Made by a program: the position numbers and the translations under genes. A stretch of DNA of 64,000 nucleotides from SHVO01 sp964576515 (GTDB taxonomy: Bacteria > Pseudomonadota > Alphaproteobacteria > Rhodospirillales > Rhodospirillaceae), in NCBI GenBank assembly GCA_964576515.1, contig CAZNUW010000002.1:1-64000 (forward strand). Direction: 5' to 3'. Under the pieces are notes generated by a model. It was not told the DNA's origin. It did no database searches and worked only from the letters and a program-made list of their open reading frames with translations. Positions 24,351-33,191 of the stretch are shown here, piece after piece. Position 1 is the stretch's first letter. Each line of letters begins with the position of its first letter.

Positions 24351-25726
24351 TCCTTCACCCGCCACTTGGGACCGTCGGCGCGATCCTCGATGACGACGCC
24401 CAGAGCGTCCAGGGCCGCGCGCAAGCGGTCGGCCTCGGCGAAGTCGCGGTTCTGACGGGCCTGCGTACGGGCTGTCATCAGCCGCTCGACCTCGGCGACA
24501 TCCACCAGTTTAGCTTTCGGCGCGGCGGCAAACCAGTCGACGGGTTTCTGCTGCAAGACGCCCATCAGCGCGCCCGCGGCTAGAAGCTGCCCCTTCAGTT
24601 TCGCTTTTTCCGCGGTATCCACGGCGGCGTTCAAAGCCCGCGCAAGGCCCGAGATTTCCGCCATCGCGGCCGGCGTATTCAAATCGTCCTCCAGCGCGGC
24701 CACGAAAGCCTCGGGCGGATCTTCGTCCGATTCCGCGATGTCCTTGACCTGGTCGAGCGCGCCGTAAAGGCGATCGAGCGTGCGTTTGGCTTGCGCGGTC
24801 GAATCGTCCGACCAGTCGAGGGGTTGGCGGTAATGCGCCGACAGAATCGCCCAGCGCAGCGCTTCGCCCGGCGTCGATTGCAGGGCCTCGCGTGTGCTGA
24901 TGATGTTGCCGAGCGACTTCGACATCTTCTCGCGGTTCATCGTCAGGAAGCCGTTGTGCATCCAGATGCCGACAAACGGCGCACCGCCGTGCGCGCAACT
25001 GCTCTGGGCTAGTTCGTTTTCGTGGTGCGGGAAGATCAGATCGTGCCCGCCGCCGTGAATGTCGATGGTCTCGCCGAGGTGGGCGTCGATCATGGCCGAG
25101 CATTCGATGTGCCAGCCCGGGCGGCCGCGGCCCCACGGGCTGTCCCAGCCGGGAAGATCGGGCGTCGACGGCTTCCAGAGCACGAAATCGGCCGGATCCT
25201 TTTTATAGGGCGCCACCTCGACGCGCGCGCCGGCAATCATGTCGTCGCGGTTGCGTCCCGAGAGGCTTCCGTAACCCGCGAAGCTCGGAACATGGAACAG
25301 CACATGCCCCTCCGCCGCGTAAGCGTGGCCGCGCGCGATGAGGTCTTCGATCATCCGCAGCATTTGCGGGATATGTTGGGTCGCATGCGGCTCGATCGAG
25401 GGCGGCAGGACGTTCAGCGCCTCCATGTCCTCATGCCAGACAGAGGCGAATTTCGAGGTAATCACGTCGATGGACACGCTGTCGCGCTTCGCCGCCGCGT
25501 TGATCTTGTCGTCCACGTCGGTGATGTTGCGGGCATAAACGACCAGCGGAAAGCGGCCCTTGAGAAGGCGGTAAAGCACGTCGAAGACCACCGCCGGCCG
25601 CGCATTGCCGACATGGGTGTACCCGTACACCGTCGGACCGCAGACATACATGGTCACGCGATTCGGGTCGGCGGGCTTGAACGCCTCCTTGCGGCGGCTC
25701 AGCGTATTGTAAAGCGACAGCGGCAT
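24347..25726 (-). CDS. cysS: Cysteinyl-tRNA synthetase
   Basis: A 459-residue class I synthetase that charges tRNA-Cys. It has the HIGH-like motif within CGPTVYGYTHVGNARP (Cys near 29 is a zinc ligand), KMSKSLGN as the KMSKS loop, and the remaining zinc ligands in CSAMIDAHLG and HHENELAQSSCAHG. The DALR-type helical region and a terminal small domain (ARTQARQNRDFAEADRLRAALDALGVVIEDR) complete it. The length is typical for the family. ATG 25726 is the only good start. Confidence 0.96.
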   Translation of the reverse strand: MPLSLYNTLSRRKEAFKPADPNRVTMYVCGPTVYGYTHVGNARPAVVFDVLYRLLKGRFPLVVYARNITDVDDKINAAAKRDSVSIDVITSKFASVWHEDMEALNVLPPSIEPHATQHIPQMLRMIEDLIARGHAYAAEGHVLFHVPSFAGYGSLSGRNRDDMIAGARVEVAPYKKDPADFVLWKPSTPDLPGWDSPWGRGRPGWHIECSAMIDAHLGETIDIHGGGHDLIFPHHENELAQSSCAHGGAPFVGIWMHNGFLTMNREKMSKSLGNIISTREALQSTPGEALRWAILSAHYRQPLDWSDDSTAQAKRTLDRLYGALDQVKDIAESDEDPPEAFVAALEDDLNTPAAMAEISGLARALNAAVDTAEKAKLKGQLLAAGALMGVLQQKPVDWFAAAPKAKLVDVAEVERLMTARTQARQNRDFAEADRLRAALDALGVVIEDRADGPKWRVKE

Positions 25727-25821
25727 GAGGGCGTCTTCGTCTTCCCGAAACTAAGGCCGTCGGGCTATAGCGCGAATGCCGGGGGAGGGCAAATCCCCGG
25801 CGATTGAGCCGCTGAGGGTCT

Positions 25822-26478
25822 TTAGCGCGGTTGGAGCAAGCCGCCGCGTTCGCGTCCCTCGGGCTTCAATCCGGGGCCGTTCTGGCTCGGCGGCGGAATC
25901 CACAGCTTGCGCTCCCATGCGGCGGCCCGTTTCGCGCCCGCGGTCTTGGCCGTGTCTGGAAGCGACGCGTGCAGGGCGGCGATGCGGTCCGGGGCCGGGG
26001 CGCGGAACCCGATCCGCGCCTTGCTGGGGTTTGAATCGTACAGCGCCAGCCAATAGGCGGCTTCGCCTGTATTACGTTCCGGCGCCTGCGAACCATAGTA
26101 AAGGGCCAAGGCGGCCTGGGCTTCGGGCCAGCCGGCGTCCGCCGCGCGAGTCAGCCAAACCGCGCCCTCGTCGGTGGTGTCCGCCTGCGCGACCAGGCAT
26201 TCGCCCAACGCGGTTTGCGCGTTCTCGTACCCGGGGCCGAGGCGGGCGACGGGACGCAGGAGGGCAATGGCGTTGGCGCAGTCGCCCTTGGCCTTCAGCT
26301 CCGTCGCTTGAATATAGGCGTCGTTGGGATCGCGGCCGGGGCGGACCGCGACCTGCGTTCCGTCGGCGCGCTGTTGCACGATGACGCTGCCGTCACGCGG
26401 GTCTCCGCGGCGTCCGCCGCCGCACCCCACAAGCGTGAGGGCGGCGCAGGCGCAAACGAGGAGACCCAGCGCGCGCAT
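25822..26478 (-). CDS. Sel1/TPR-like repeat lipoprotein
   Basis: 218 residues. The lipobox LVGC (Cys about 19) after a hydrophobic signal marks an outer-membrane lipoprotein. Helical repeats follow (DAYIQATELKAKGDCANAIALLRPVARLGPGYENAQTALGECL and EGAVWLTRAADAGWPEAQAALALYYGSQ), the latter resembling Sel1 repeats. The C-terminal tail is Pro/Gly-rich and basic. ATG 26478 shares one base with the autotransporter stop (TAATG), so it is the second gene of that operon. A role in assembling or anchoring the autotransporter is inferred from position only. Confidence 0.75.
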   Translation of the reverse strand: MRALGLLVCACAALTLVGCGGGRRGDPRDGSVIVQQRADGTQVAVRPGRDPNDAYIQATELKAKGDCANAIALLRPVARLGPGYENAQTALGECLVAQADTTDEGAVWLTRAADAGWPEAQAALALYYGSQAPERNTGEAAYWLALYDSNPSKARIGFRAPAPDRIAALHASLPDTAKTAGAKRAAAWERKLWIPPPSQNGPGLKPEGRERGGLLQPR

Positions 26479-29400
26479 TAGAACCGGAAGCGGATGGTGA
26501 CGGCCGCGGTGTGCGACATGAAGCCCGAGGCGACCTCGGCGTCGTAGTCGAGGCTGACGGAGGAGTAGCTGTCCTTGTGCGCGATCCCGAGGCCCGCGGT
26601 GAAGCGGTTTTCGCCCCACACGTTGCCCATGTTCGTGAACGTCGGCCCGCCGGAGACGAAGCGGGCGGACACGGCGATCGGGTCGTTCATGAACTCGCGC
26701 GTATAGCCGCCGCGAACCTGCGCTTCGATGTAGGAATCGTAGGACAGCGGGATGTTGCGGTTGGCCGCGATGCCCACGGTACCGCGCAAGGATTCGCCCG
26801 AACGGTCGTCGATGCTCAAATTGACGCCCGCGCCCCCGCCGGTTTCTTCGTACCCGTTTTCCTTCAGCTTCAAGTACGAAAGACGGGCGTAGGGACCCAT
26901 TTCATAGGCGCCGCGGCGGATCAGGTATCCCGCCTCGATATTCCCGTTGTACTGGAAACCGCTCCAATCGCCGGCGGCCGACCGCGCGAGGCCTCCGAAG
27001 TTCACCGTGCGTTGTTGCTGGTCGTAGGTGTTGTAGGCGCCGCCCGCCATGCCTTGCACGTAAAGCTGGCCGCTCTGATGCCGGGCGTAGGCGTGCAACT
27101 GCGTGCTGTAAAATTGGACCGGCGAGTGCTGGGCGACGTTCAAGCTGACCGAATGCCATGATTCGACGAAGCTCAAACCCACCATCGTGTTGCCGCTACG
27201 GTCGACCGGGAAGTCCGCGCCGAGCGCGATGCCGAGTCCCCAGTACGAGAAACCGTTCTGTTCGCCGCGCGAATTCTGCTCGCCGTAATTGCCGAGCGAC
27301 TGGACCCAGAAGCTCGCGATGTCGCCGCGGGAGTGGTCCGGCGCGCCGCCGCGGGCGACGCCGAGAAGGCGGCGGCGGATCAAACCCGCGCTCGCTTCCG
27401 CCGAGCTCAAGGCGGTTTGCAGAATCGCGCCGCTGCTGTCCGGCATCAATTGCCGCAGGCCGCTTTCAAAGTCGGCCTGGGTCGTCAGGCCCGAAAGCGC
27501 GGTCGCGACCGGCGAGTCCTGATTCAGGGCCGGGGCGAGAGTGTCGTAGATCGCCGTCATGTTGGGCCCTAGACCAAGCTGCGCGGCGGAGCGACGCTCG
27601 ACCGTCAACTGCAGCATGCTCGAATCCGCCGGGTTCAGGCCGAAGGCGATGTGGTTCATGTAAGACGCCGGCACTTCGGTCATCTCGTTCAACGGCGCGC
27701 CCAGGGTCAGCGTCCCGGCGTCGATCAGGGTATAGACCTGTCGGCCTTCCAGGATGCCCGTGATAGTCGTGACCAGCTTGGTGTCGCCGGAGATGGTGAC
27801 GTTGCCGCTGGCGGCCAGCAGCGGCGCGCCGGCGTTGCCCGAGATGTCGAAATTGACGCGCGAGCTGTTGGTGAAGCTGGCGGTCTGGGTGCGCAGCGGC
27901 CCTGCGCTCAGCAGGGAAAGTTCCGACGACGAGGCGACAAAGTGGCCTAGCGTGCCGGTCCCCATCGTGAAGCCGCCGTTGGCCTTCGAGCCGGCCAGGA
28001 TGACGCCGCCGTTGCCGTTGCCCAGGTTGATGCGGCCGGTCACGGTCGCGCCGCCCAGTTCGACGACGCTGGTGCCGGTTTGGGACGCGCCGGCCTGGAA
28101 GGTGATGTCACCCTCGACCAGGGCGTTGTTGCTCATGGTCACCGCCTGGTGGCCGCCGCCCAGGAACACGTTGCCTTTGATGGTGCCCGTGTTGCTGAAG
28201 GCCATGCCGGCCGTATTCGCGCGGAAGTCCACCGCGGTCCGCTCGCCGGTGCCGCCGGCCGCCAGGGTCGTGAGGATATCCCCGGCGTTCTGGAACGTGG
28301 TGACGGTGCCCGCGCGGTCGATGATGCCGTAGGTGCCCGATGTCAGGCCGTCGGAGACGGTGTTGATCTTCCCGCTGTTCAGGACCGTGCGGACGTCGGC
28401 GCCTTGCTCGATCACGATACCGTAGGCGTTGCCGCCCTTGTTGCCGACGGCGCCCGTCGCGGTGTTGGTCGTGGAGTCCGTCGTGATGATGGTGAAATCG
28501 CCGCCGTTCGTCAGCGTCGGGACGCTGGCGCCCGCGCCGATGCGCACCCCGGTCGCATGGGCATCCAGGGCATAGGCGTTGATGTCGCCGCCGTCGTTGA
28601 TGAAGCCGCCGGTCAAGGTGGTCGTGTAGTTCACGCCGTCGATGGCGGCGCCTTCGATATTCACGGTGACGGCGTTGGTGCCCGCGATGGCGCCCGAGGT
28701 CGTCAGGATGCCTTGCTGGATGAAGGAATAGTCGGTGTCCGGCCGCAGACCGAGGAGGACGTTGGTTGCGCCCGCCGGGCCGCCCGGCGCGATGAGGACG
28801 GCCGGACCTGGGCCATAGGTCTCGATGGTCGCGTCGATCGGCGTGGCGGCGGCCGCGTCGGCGCTCGCCTGCTGCTGCGCGAACGTGAACCGGTTGCCGG
28901 AAATCTGGAATCCCTGGTCGATGTTCGACGCGACCCAGATCCCCGCTTTGGCCGGCAGCGGGTCCGTGCGCACGATGCGGATCCCGTCGGGGCTGGTGAG
29001 CTGTTCGGGATTGCCGGCGACGATCGTGCCCGCGTGGGTGTAATTGCCCACGACGCCGCCGCCGATGTAGACGCCGACGCCGTTGGTCGAAGCCGCCGAG
29101 ATCGCGCCGCCGGTGAACACATTGCCGTGCACGCGGCCCGTCGTCAGGATACCGAACGAATCCGCGCTCGCGGCTTCGAGCACACCGTGGTTGGTCAGGT
29201 CGCCGTTCAAGGTCGACTGGAGCAGGATGCCGCTGGAGCCTTTGCCGCCGACGCCGATGTAGCCGCCGACGTCATTGATGACATTCCCGTTGAACGTGCC
29301 GGCGCCGGTGAGGCGGATACCCGCGTTCGAGACGATGTTATTGAGCTGCGCCCTGCCCTCGAGCGGGCCCGGAATCGCGATCTGTGAGAAATTCTGGATG

Positions 29401-29726
29401 TTGCTTGTGCGGTCGGCGGACAGGTCGACCAGGATGCCCGTCGCGTTGGCTTCCGCCGACGAGCTGAGGGCGCCACGGGTAATGACCGTGTGATCGCTGT
29501 TGATCGTAATGATGGTCGGGTCGGTGACGGCGATGCTGCCGGCGGCTTCGACGACGATGTTGCCGGGGCCGTTGCCGTCGCCCGCGCCGGTGGAGGCCGG
29601 GGTCGTGCGCGCCGTGGTCACCGTCAGATCGCCCGCATGGGCGACCTTTACCGTCAGTGAGGACACGGCCGTCGCCAGCAACAAGAAAGACCCAAAATTT
29701 TTCAACGCGATATCGCGGCCGGCCAT
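26478..29726 (-). CDS. Autotransporter (type Va) outer-membrane protein
   Basis: 1,082 residues. An extended signal peptide (about 1-35; LLLATAVSSLTVKVAHAG) is followed by a long Gly/Thr/Asn-rich passenger of degenerate beta-helix repeats (N-G-X and N-T-G-T-I-K-G-N-V-F type), about residues 36-800. A conserved linker (PALNQDSPVATALSGLTTQADFESGLRQLMPDSS) leads to the C-terminal autotransporter beta-barrel (about 815-1082), ending VTIRFRF with the terminal Phe required for BAM recognition. No protease or lipase catalytic motif is obvious, so adhesion or surface structure is the likely role. ATG 29726 has a purine-rich AGGGGGA region upstream; an in-frame start at 29933 lacks a sensible leader. 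Confidence 0.9.
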   Translation of the reverse strand: MAGRDIALKNFGSFLLLATAVSSLTVKVAHAGDLTVTTARTTPASTGAGDGNGPGNIVVEAAGSIAVTDPTIITINSDHTVITRGALSSSAEANATGILVDLSADRTSNIQNFSQIAIPGPLEGRAQLNNIVSNAGIRLTGAGTFNGNVINDVGGYIGVGGKGSSGILLQSTLNGDLTNHGVLEAASADSFGILTTGRVHGNVFTGGAISAASTNGVGVYIGGGVVGNYTHAGTIVAGNPEQLTSPDGIRIVRTDPLPAKAGIWVASNIDQGFQISGNRFTFAQQQASADAAAATPIDATIETYGPGPAVLIAPGGPAGATNVLLGLRPDTDYSFIQQGILTTSGAIAGTNAVTVNIEGAAIDGVNYTTTLTGGFINDGGDINAYALDAHATGVRIGAGASVPTLTNGGDFTIITTDSTTNTATGAVGNKGGNAYGIVIEQGADVRTVLNSGKINTVSDGLTSGTYGIIDRAGTVTTFQNAGDILTTLAAGGTGERTAVDFRANTAGMAFSNTGTIKGNVFLGGGHQAVTMSNNALVEGDITFQAGASQTGTSVVELGGATVTGRINLGNGNGGVILAGSKANGGFTMGTGTLGHFVASSSELSLLSAGPLRTQTASFTNSSRVNFDISGNAGAPLLAASGNVTISGDTKLVTTITGILEGRQVYTLIDAGTLTLGAPLNEMTEVPASYMNHIAFGLNPADSSMLQLTVERRSAAQLGLGPNMTAIYDTLAPALNQDSPVATALSGLTTQADFESGLRQLMPDSSGAILQTALSSAEASAGLIRRRLLGVARGGAPDHSRGDIASFWVQSLGNYGEQNSRGEQNGFSYWGLGIALGADFPVDRSGNTMVGLSFVESWHSVSLNVAQHSPVQFYSTQLHAYARHQSGQLYVQGMAGGAYNTYDQQQRTVNFGGLARSAAGDWSGFQYNGNIEAGYLIRRGAYEMGPYARLSYLKLKENGYEETGGGAGVNLSIDDRSGESLRGTVGIAANRNIPLSYDSYIEAQVRGGYTREFMNDPIAVSARFVSGGPTFTNMGNVWGENRFTAGLGIAHKDSYSSVSLDYDAEVASGFMSHTAAVTIRFRF

Positions 29727-30071
29727 CAAAGCATCCCCCTGACGTGAGAAAAACCGCGGCCGGCCCGGGAGGGGCCAACCGCGGCGCACCTTATAGCAAT
29801 AACACCGGCGATTACGGCAACCTTGTGATGATCCTTGGCGAACCCCGGCCCCGGGCGATGCGGCGTGGAGGGCCGCCCAACGGCCCTTTACGCGCCAAGG
29901 TTTGTGGCCGCTTTGGTTTTCAGCCTTAACCAAGCCTCAATTCTCGGCTGATACGCTGGCGGGATATTGGTCGTCCGTCCTCCGCAAAAATCTCATATCT
30001 ATCTGTTATTATGAGATAAAATGCGAAAGAAAGTGACCTAATCATCACGCCGGGATCCAGTCGGGGATGTC
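29727..30071. other. 345-bp divergent promoter region
   Basis: It lies between the autotransporter (-) and the small protein at 30072 (+). It holds an 8-bp inverted repeat ATCTCATA (29990-29997) / TATGAGAT (30010-30017) with a 12-nt A/T-rich centre, the size of a dimeric regulator site or a small hairpin. Nothing else is seen. Confidence 0.4.
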
Positions 30072-30362
30072 ATGGGCCAGCCGCGAAACCTTTTTGTAGC
30101 TTTCGAGCTCCTCCGCCCGGAACGGGGGGACGAGCGTATTTCACAAGCCATCGAGGCCTTCGGCTGCGCCTGGGCCCGGGTCAATAAGAACGTGTTCTAT
30201 ATCCATGGGGATCTCGACGCCCAATACGTGGGCAACAAGGTCTGGGCGGCGATGAACATGGACGACAAGCTTGTGGTCATCGACGCGAGTAAGAACGACG
30301 CCCGCTGGTACAACATCAAGCCCGAAATTTCCGATTTCCTGATGGCCAACTGGCACGTCTAG
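30072..30362 (+). CDS. Small protein, possibly SinR/Cas2-like ferredoxin fold
   Basis: 96 residues with no membrane segment. The predicted order (FVAFELLRPE, helix ERISQAIEAFG, CAWARVNKNVFYIHG, helix AQYVGNKVWAAM, DKLVVIDASKNDARWYN, C-terminal helix) is beta-alpha-beta-beta-alpha-beta. The spacing, with a Trp before the second strand and an acidic turn before DKLVVI, recalls small SinR-family proteins of the Cas2/VapD fold. No cas genes or repeats are near. The resemblance is by eye only and the function is unknown. Confidence 0.5.
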   Translation: MGQPRNLFVAFELLRPERGDERISQAIEAFGCAWARVNKNVFYIHGDLDAQYVGNKVWAAMNMDDKLVVIDASKNDARWYNIKPEISDFLMANWHV

Positions 30363-30385
30363 CCGGAGACGTCCTCCGCCTGGCT
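30361..30385. terminator. Possible bidirectional hairpin
   Basis: CGGAG-N5-CTCCG (30364-30378) with AGCC/GGCT outside it, between the convergent genes ending at 30362 and 30384. No T-run. Confidence 0.3.
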
Positions 30386-31283
30386 AGGCGACGTGTTCCT
30401 GCGCGGCCGCCGGCTTCATCGCCATCTTGAAGGCCTGCGTGATCTTCCGGATCAAATCGATCTCCCCGGACGAGGGCTCCTCATAGTGGTCCGCGATGCC
30501 GTCGACGTTCGCGGCCAGCGACGAGCAGAGCTGCGAGAGCTGCGTGTCCTTGAGTTTGTCGGCGACGCCGGCGGCGTCCCGCAGCACGTCGGCCAGCGTC
30601 AACAGATCCGACTGGACCTCGTCGCCGATCATCCGGGTATCGTAGGCCTGTACGAGGCGTTCGCAGACTTCGCCCAGGCGGAAGCTTTGTGAATCGAGCT
30701 GCGCCTGAAGGACCTTCTGCAACGAGCCCTCGACGGCCGCTTTCAGCGCGAACTTATCCATTTCACGCCCGCTGACCTTCTCCAGCAGCGTATTCACAAC
30801 CGGGAATCGCCGCACGCCGGACGGGCGTTCCTCGGTCTTGCGCTCCGGGCCGACATATCCGTCGACGGCGATGAAGGGGCGACGATGGAACGTGACCAGC
30901 TTCAGCCGCTCCTGGACGCGTTCGGGCGACACCGGCTTGATGATGATATCGTCCACGCCGGCTTCGATGGCCATGTCGAGCGCTTCGCGGCGCGTCGGCG
31001 ACACCAGCATGCTGATCAGCATGAAGGGATTGTCGCTCACGCGCTGAAAGCGGATATCGCGCACAAGATTGAAGATGCCGGGATCGAAATTGTCGGCCAG
31101 CACCAAAAGGTCGGGCGGCACTTCGGTGATAAGGCCGCGCAGGCTCTCGATGTTCGCGTGGCAGACAACCTGCTTCAGGCCTTGCGCCAGGAACATGTCG
31201 CGCAATTTGTTGCGCTCGTAATAATTCGTCTCGCCGATATAGACGGTGGCCTTCTTTAAGTTCTCACGATCTAAGATGGCCAT
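30384..31283 (-). CDS. Receiver-domain protein with C-terminal helical domain (paralog 1)
   Basis: 299 residues. The N-terminal CheY-like domain (about 10-130) keeps a candidate phosphoacceptor in LLVLADNFDPG and the conserved Lys in IIIKPVSPERV. The usual acidic pair after strand 1 is GETN instead of Asp-Asp/Glu-Asp, so phosphorylation chemistry may be altered. A middle segment, FIAVDGYVGPERK, is shared with the neighbour at 31404. The C-terminal half is all alpha (LSQLCSSLAANVDGIADHYEEPSSGEIDLIRKITQAF) with no DNA-binding or enzymatic motif. Not a recognised output class; likely a protein-protein signalling adaptor. Confidence 0.75.
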   Translation of the reverse strand: MAILDRENLKKATVYIGETNYYERNKLRDMFLAQGLKQVVCHANIESLRGLITEVPPDLLVLADNFDPGIFNLVRDIRFQRVSDNPFMLISMLVSPTRREALDMAIEAGVDDIIIKPVSPERVQERLKLVTFHRRPFIAVDGYVGPERKTEERPSGVRRFPVVNTLLEKVSGREMDKFALKAAVEGSLQKVLQAQLDSQSFRLGEVCERLVQAYDTRMIGDEVQSDLLTLADVLRDAAGVADKLKDTQLSQLCSSLAANVDGIADHYEEPSSGEIDLIRKITQAFKMAMKPAAAQEHVA

Positions 31284-31403
31284 GATGTACTACGGCGGCT
31301 GCGCGGTTGGAGAGCCCGTCACGTTCAGCGCCATTTTCGGCTATTGGTTGAAAAGGCGCAAGCAGCCATCCGACCTGGGACCGGGTGATCCGCGGATTCC
31401 CCG

Positions 31404-32333
31404 TCAGCCCGCGGACTGGGCTTCGGCTTCCTGATGCGGCGCCGGGCCCATCTTGGCCATCTTCGCCAGTTCAAACGCCTTGGTCAGCTTGCGGATAGTG
31501 CCGAGTTCGTGTTCGGTCGGGTTCTCGTACTTCTCGGCCATCTCTTCCACTTCGCGCGCCATCTGCGTGCAGATCTGAGACAGTTCCGGCTCGCCCAGGA
31601 CGCGCGCGGTCCGCGCCGCGTCTTCGAGGACGCTGACCAGAATCAGCAAGCGCTCCTCGAGCTCCTTGCTGATGTTCTTTTCTTCGTAGGCCTTCAGGAT
31701 GAGGCCGCAGATCCAGCCCAGCTTCAGGCCGTGGCTGTCCAGGCGCGCCGCCATAACGTCGTTCATGTTCGATTCGACTTCACGCGCCAGTTCGGCTTGC
31801 GACAAGCGGCGACCGTCGAGTTTCGACTTGAAGGTGTTGACGACGTTGAGTTGACGAATCTTGGACGCGCGCTCGGTCTGGCGGCGGCGTTCGGGGCCGA
31901 CGTAGTCCGTGGTCGCGATGAACGGCAAGCGGTTGTGCGTGAGGTGGGCGATGCGCTCCAGGAGCTTGCCCGGCGCAACGGGTTTGATCATCACGTCGTC
32001 GGCGCCGGCCAGGATGGCGCGCTTGACCGCCTCGTCGCTCTCGGGACGGACCATCAACGTGATCATGATGAACGGGTTGCGCCCGATCTTGAAGTGACGG
32101 ATGTCGCGGATGGTGTCGAACAGCGACGCGTCGATATCGTCCGCCGCGATCAGAAGATCCGGCGGCGCTTCCTTGATGGCGTTCAGAAGATCTTCCATGC
32201 GCGCGAACGTGCGCGTTTTGCGAAACCCTTCACCGCGCATCATGGCGCGCATACTTTCGCGCACCTGTTCGTTCGGTTCGCCGAGATAAACGTCGACGTC
32301 CGTGAGCCTGTCTTTATCGAACTTCTTATTCAT
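31404..32333 (-). CDS. Receiver-domain protein with C-terminal helical domain (paralog 2)
   Basis: 309 residues, clearly homologous to the protein at 30384. Shared landmarks are VYLGEPNEQVRESM, PPDLLIAADDIDASLFDTIRDIR, DDVMIKPVAPGKLLERI, a DYVGPERRR segment and a C-terminal LSQICTQMAREVEEMAEKYENPTEHELGTIRKLTKAFELAKMAKMG. As in the paralog, the acidic pocket after strand 1 is degenerate. The two genes are in tandem, 120 bp apart, so they arose by duplication. ATG 32333 is chosen because homology with the paralog begins there. The output is unknown. Confidence 0.75.
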   Translation of the reverse strand: MNKKFDKDRLTDVDVYLGEPNEQVRESMRAMMRGEGFRKTRTFARMEDLLNAIKEAPPDLLIAADDIDASLFDTIRDIRHFKIGRNPFIMITLMVRPESDEAVKRAILAGADDVMIKPVAPGKLLERIAHLTHNRLPFIATTDYVGPERRRQTERASKIRQLNVVNTFKSKLDGRRLSQAELAREVESNMNDVMAARLDSHGLKLGWICGLILKAYEEKNISKELEERLLILVSVLEDAARTARVLGEPELSQICTQMAREVEEMAEKYENPTEHELGTIRKLTKAFELAKMAKMGPAPHQEAEAQSAG

Positions 32334-32483
32334 CGCGGATGTGGGTCTCAACTGGGGCGCAGATTACCGCCGAAAGATAAGCAACCTTTCCGCGAAGGCG
32401 CTACCCTATCATTCACCGCGAGAAGTTAAAGCGAGAATTCGGCCCGAAACCTCGCGCCCACGCCGAATTCCCGCTCTGAAGGC

Positions 32484-32738
32484 CTACAAATGCTCGCTTG
32501 GCGGGACTTTCTCGCGCCACCGCGGGTCTTCCGCGTCCAGGATCCGTTCGAGCGTCGCGATGCGGCCTTCCATCTTTTCAAGGAGGCCGATCATGCGCTC
32601 CATCGTTTCTTGCTCTCCTTGCGTCGTCAGACTGATGTTGCGGTCGCGCTTGCGGCCATGGAACACGATCCACACGATCGCCACCACGGTCGCAAAGAAC
32701 GCAATCGGCACCAGTTCGCCAATGATCTCACCCATCAC
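32484..32738 (-). CDS. pspB: Phage shock protein B
   Basis: 84 residues. One N-terminal membrane helix (IIGELVPIAFFATVVAIVWIVFHGRKRDR) is followed by an amphipathic coiled-coil region (METMERMIGLLEKMEGRIATLERILDAEDPRWRE), the PspB layout. PspB works with PspC at the inner membrane to relieve PspA inhibition of PspF under membrane stress. It is the third gene of the pspABC unit. A second Met directly follows the first, so the start may be 32735. Confidence 0.88.
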   Translation of the reverse strand: MMGEIIGELVPIAFFATVVAIVWIVFHGRKRDRNISLTTQGEQETMERMIGLLEKMEGRIATLERILDAEDPRWREKVPPSEHL

Positions 32739-32759
32739 CCACGCATCCTTCCGTCGGCG

Positions 32760-33191
32760 CTAGACGCGCCCCAATCCCCGAAGCTCACGGTCCATCTGAA
32801 ACTCCCGCGATGTGACGACTTGTTCCAGAGTCCGCAAGCGGTCCTCGACGCGGTCGAACCGGTTCTTCACATCGCTGAATTGCCACGTGCGCGCCTGGCG
32901 CCGATAGGCGTCCCGGCGCGACTCATCGATCTCGGCGCGCGCATCGGCATATCGTCCGCCGTCGCGCCCGATGTCGTGGGCGTCGAAGCCGCTCGGCTTC
33001 GCGTCGACCAGCCACGCCGCCAGGATGTACGCGACCACCATCGGCCAAACGCCGGTGAAGATGGTCGCGACGACCCAGACGATGCGGACAACGGTGGTGT
33101 CCCAATCGAAGTAGTCGGCGATGCCCGCGCAAACGCCCGAGATCTTCGCGTTTTCCTTATCGAGATAGAATTTCCTGCCGCGGCGTTTCAT
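32760..33191 (-). CDS. pspC: Phage shock protein C
   Basis: 143 residues. The PspC domain begins KFYLDKENAKISGVCAGIADYFDWDTTVVRIVWVVATIFTGVWPMVVAYILAAWLV, with its characteristic membrane helices, and a charged C-terminal helix follows (FSDVKNRFDRVEDRLRTLEQVV). PspC is an inner-membrane sensor of envelope stress acting with PspB. The start codon follows the pspA stop with no gap. Confidence 0.92.
   Translation of the reverse strand: MKRRGRKFYLDKENAKISGVCAGIADYFDWDTTVVRIVWVVATIFTGVWPMVVAYILAAWLVDAKPSGFDAHDIGRDGGRYADARAEIDESRRDAYRRQARTWQFSDVKNRFDRVEDRLRTLEQVVTSREFQMDRELRGLGRV

Noticed and set aside
28080..29387. Plus-strand open frame across the autotransporter
   Set aside because: The autotransporter frame has signal peptide, repeats and a barrel ending in Phe; the opposite frame has none.
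29990..30362. CRISPR or cas locus beside the Cas2-like small protein
   Set aside because: No repeat array, Cas1 or effector is present; only a distant fold resemblance.
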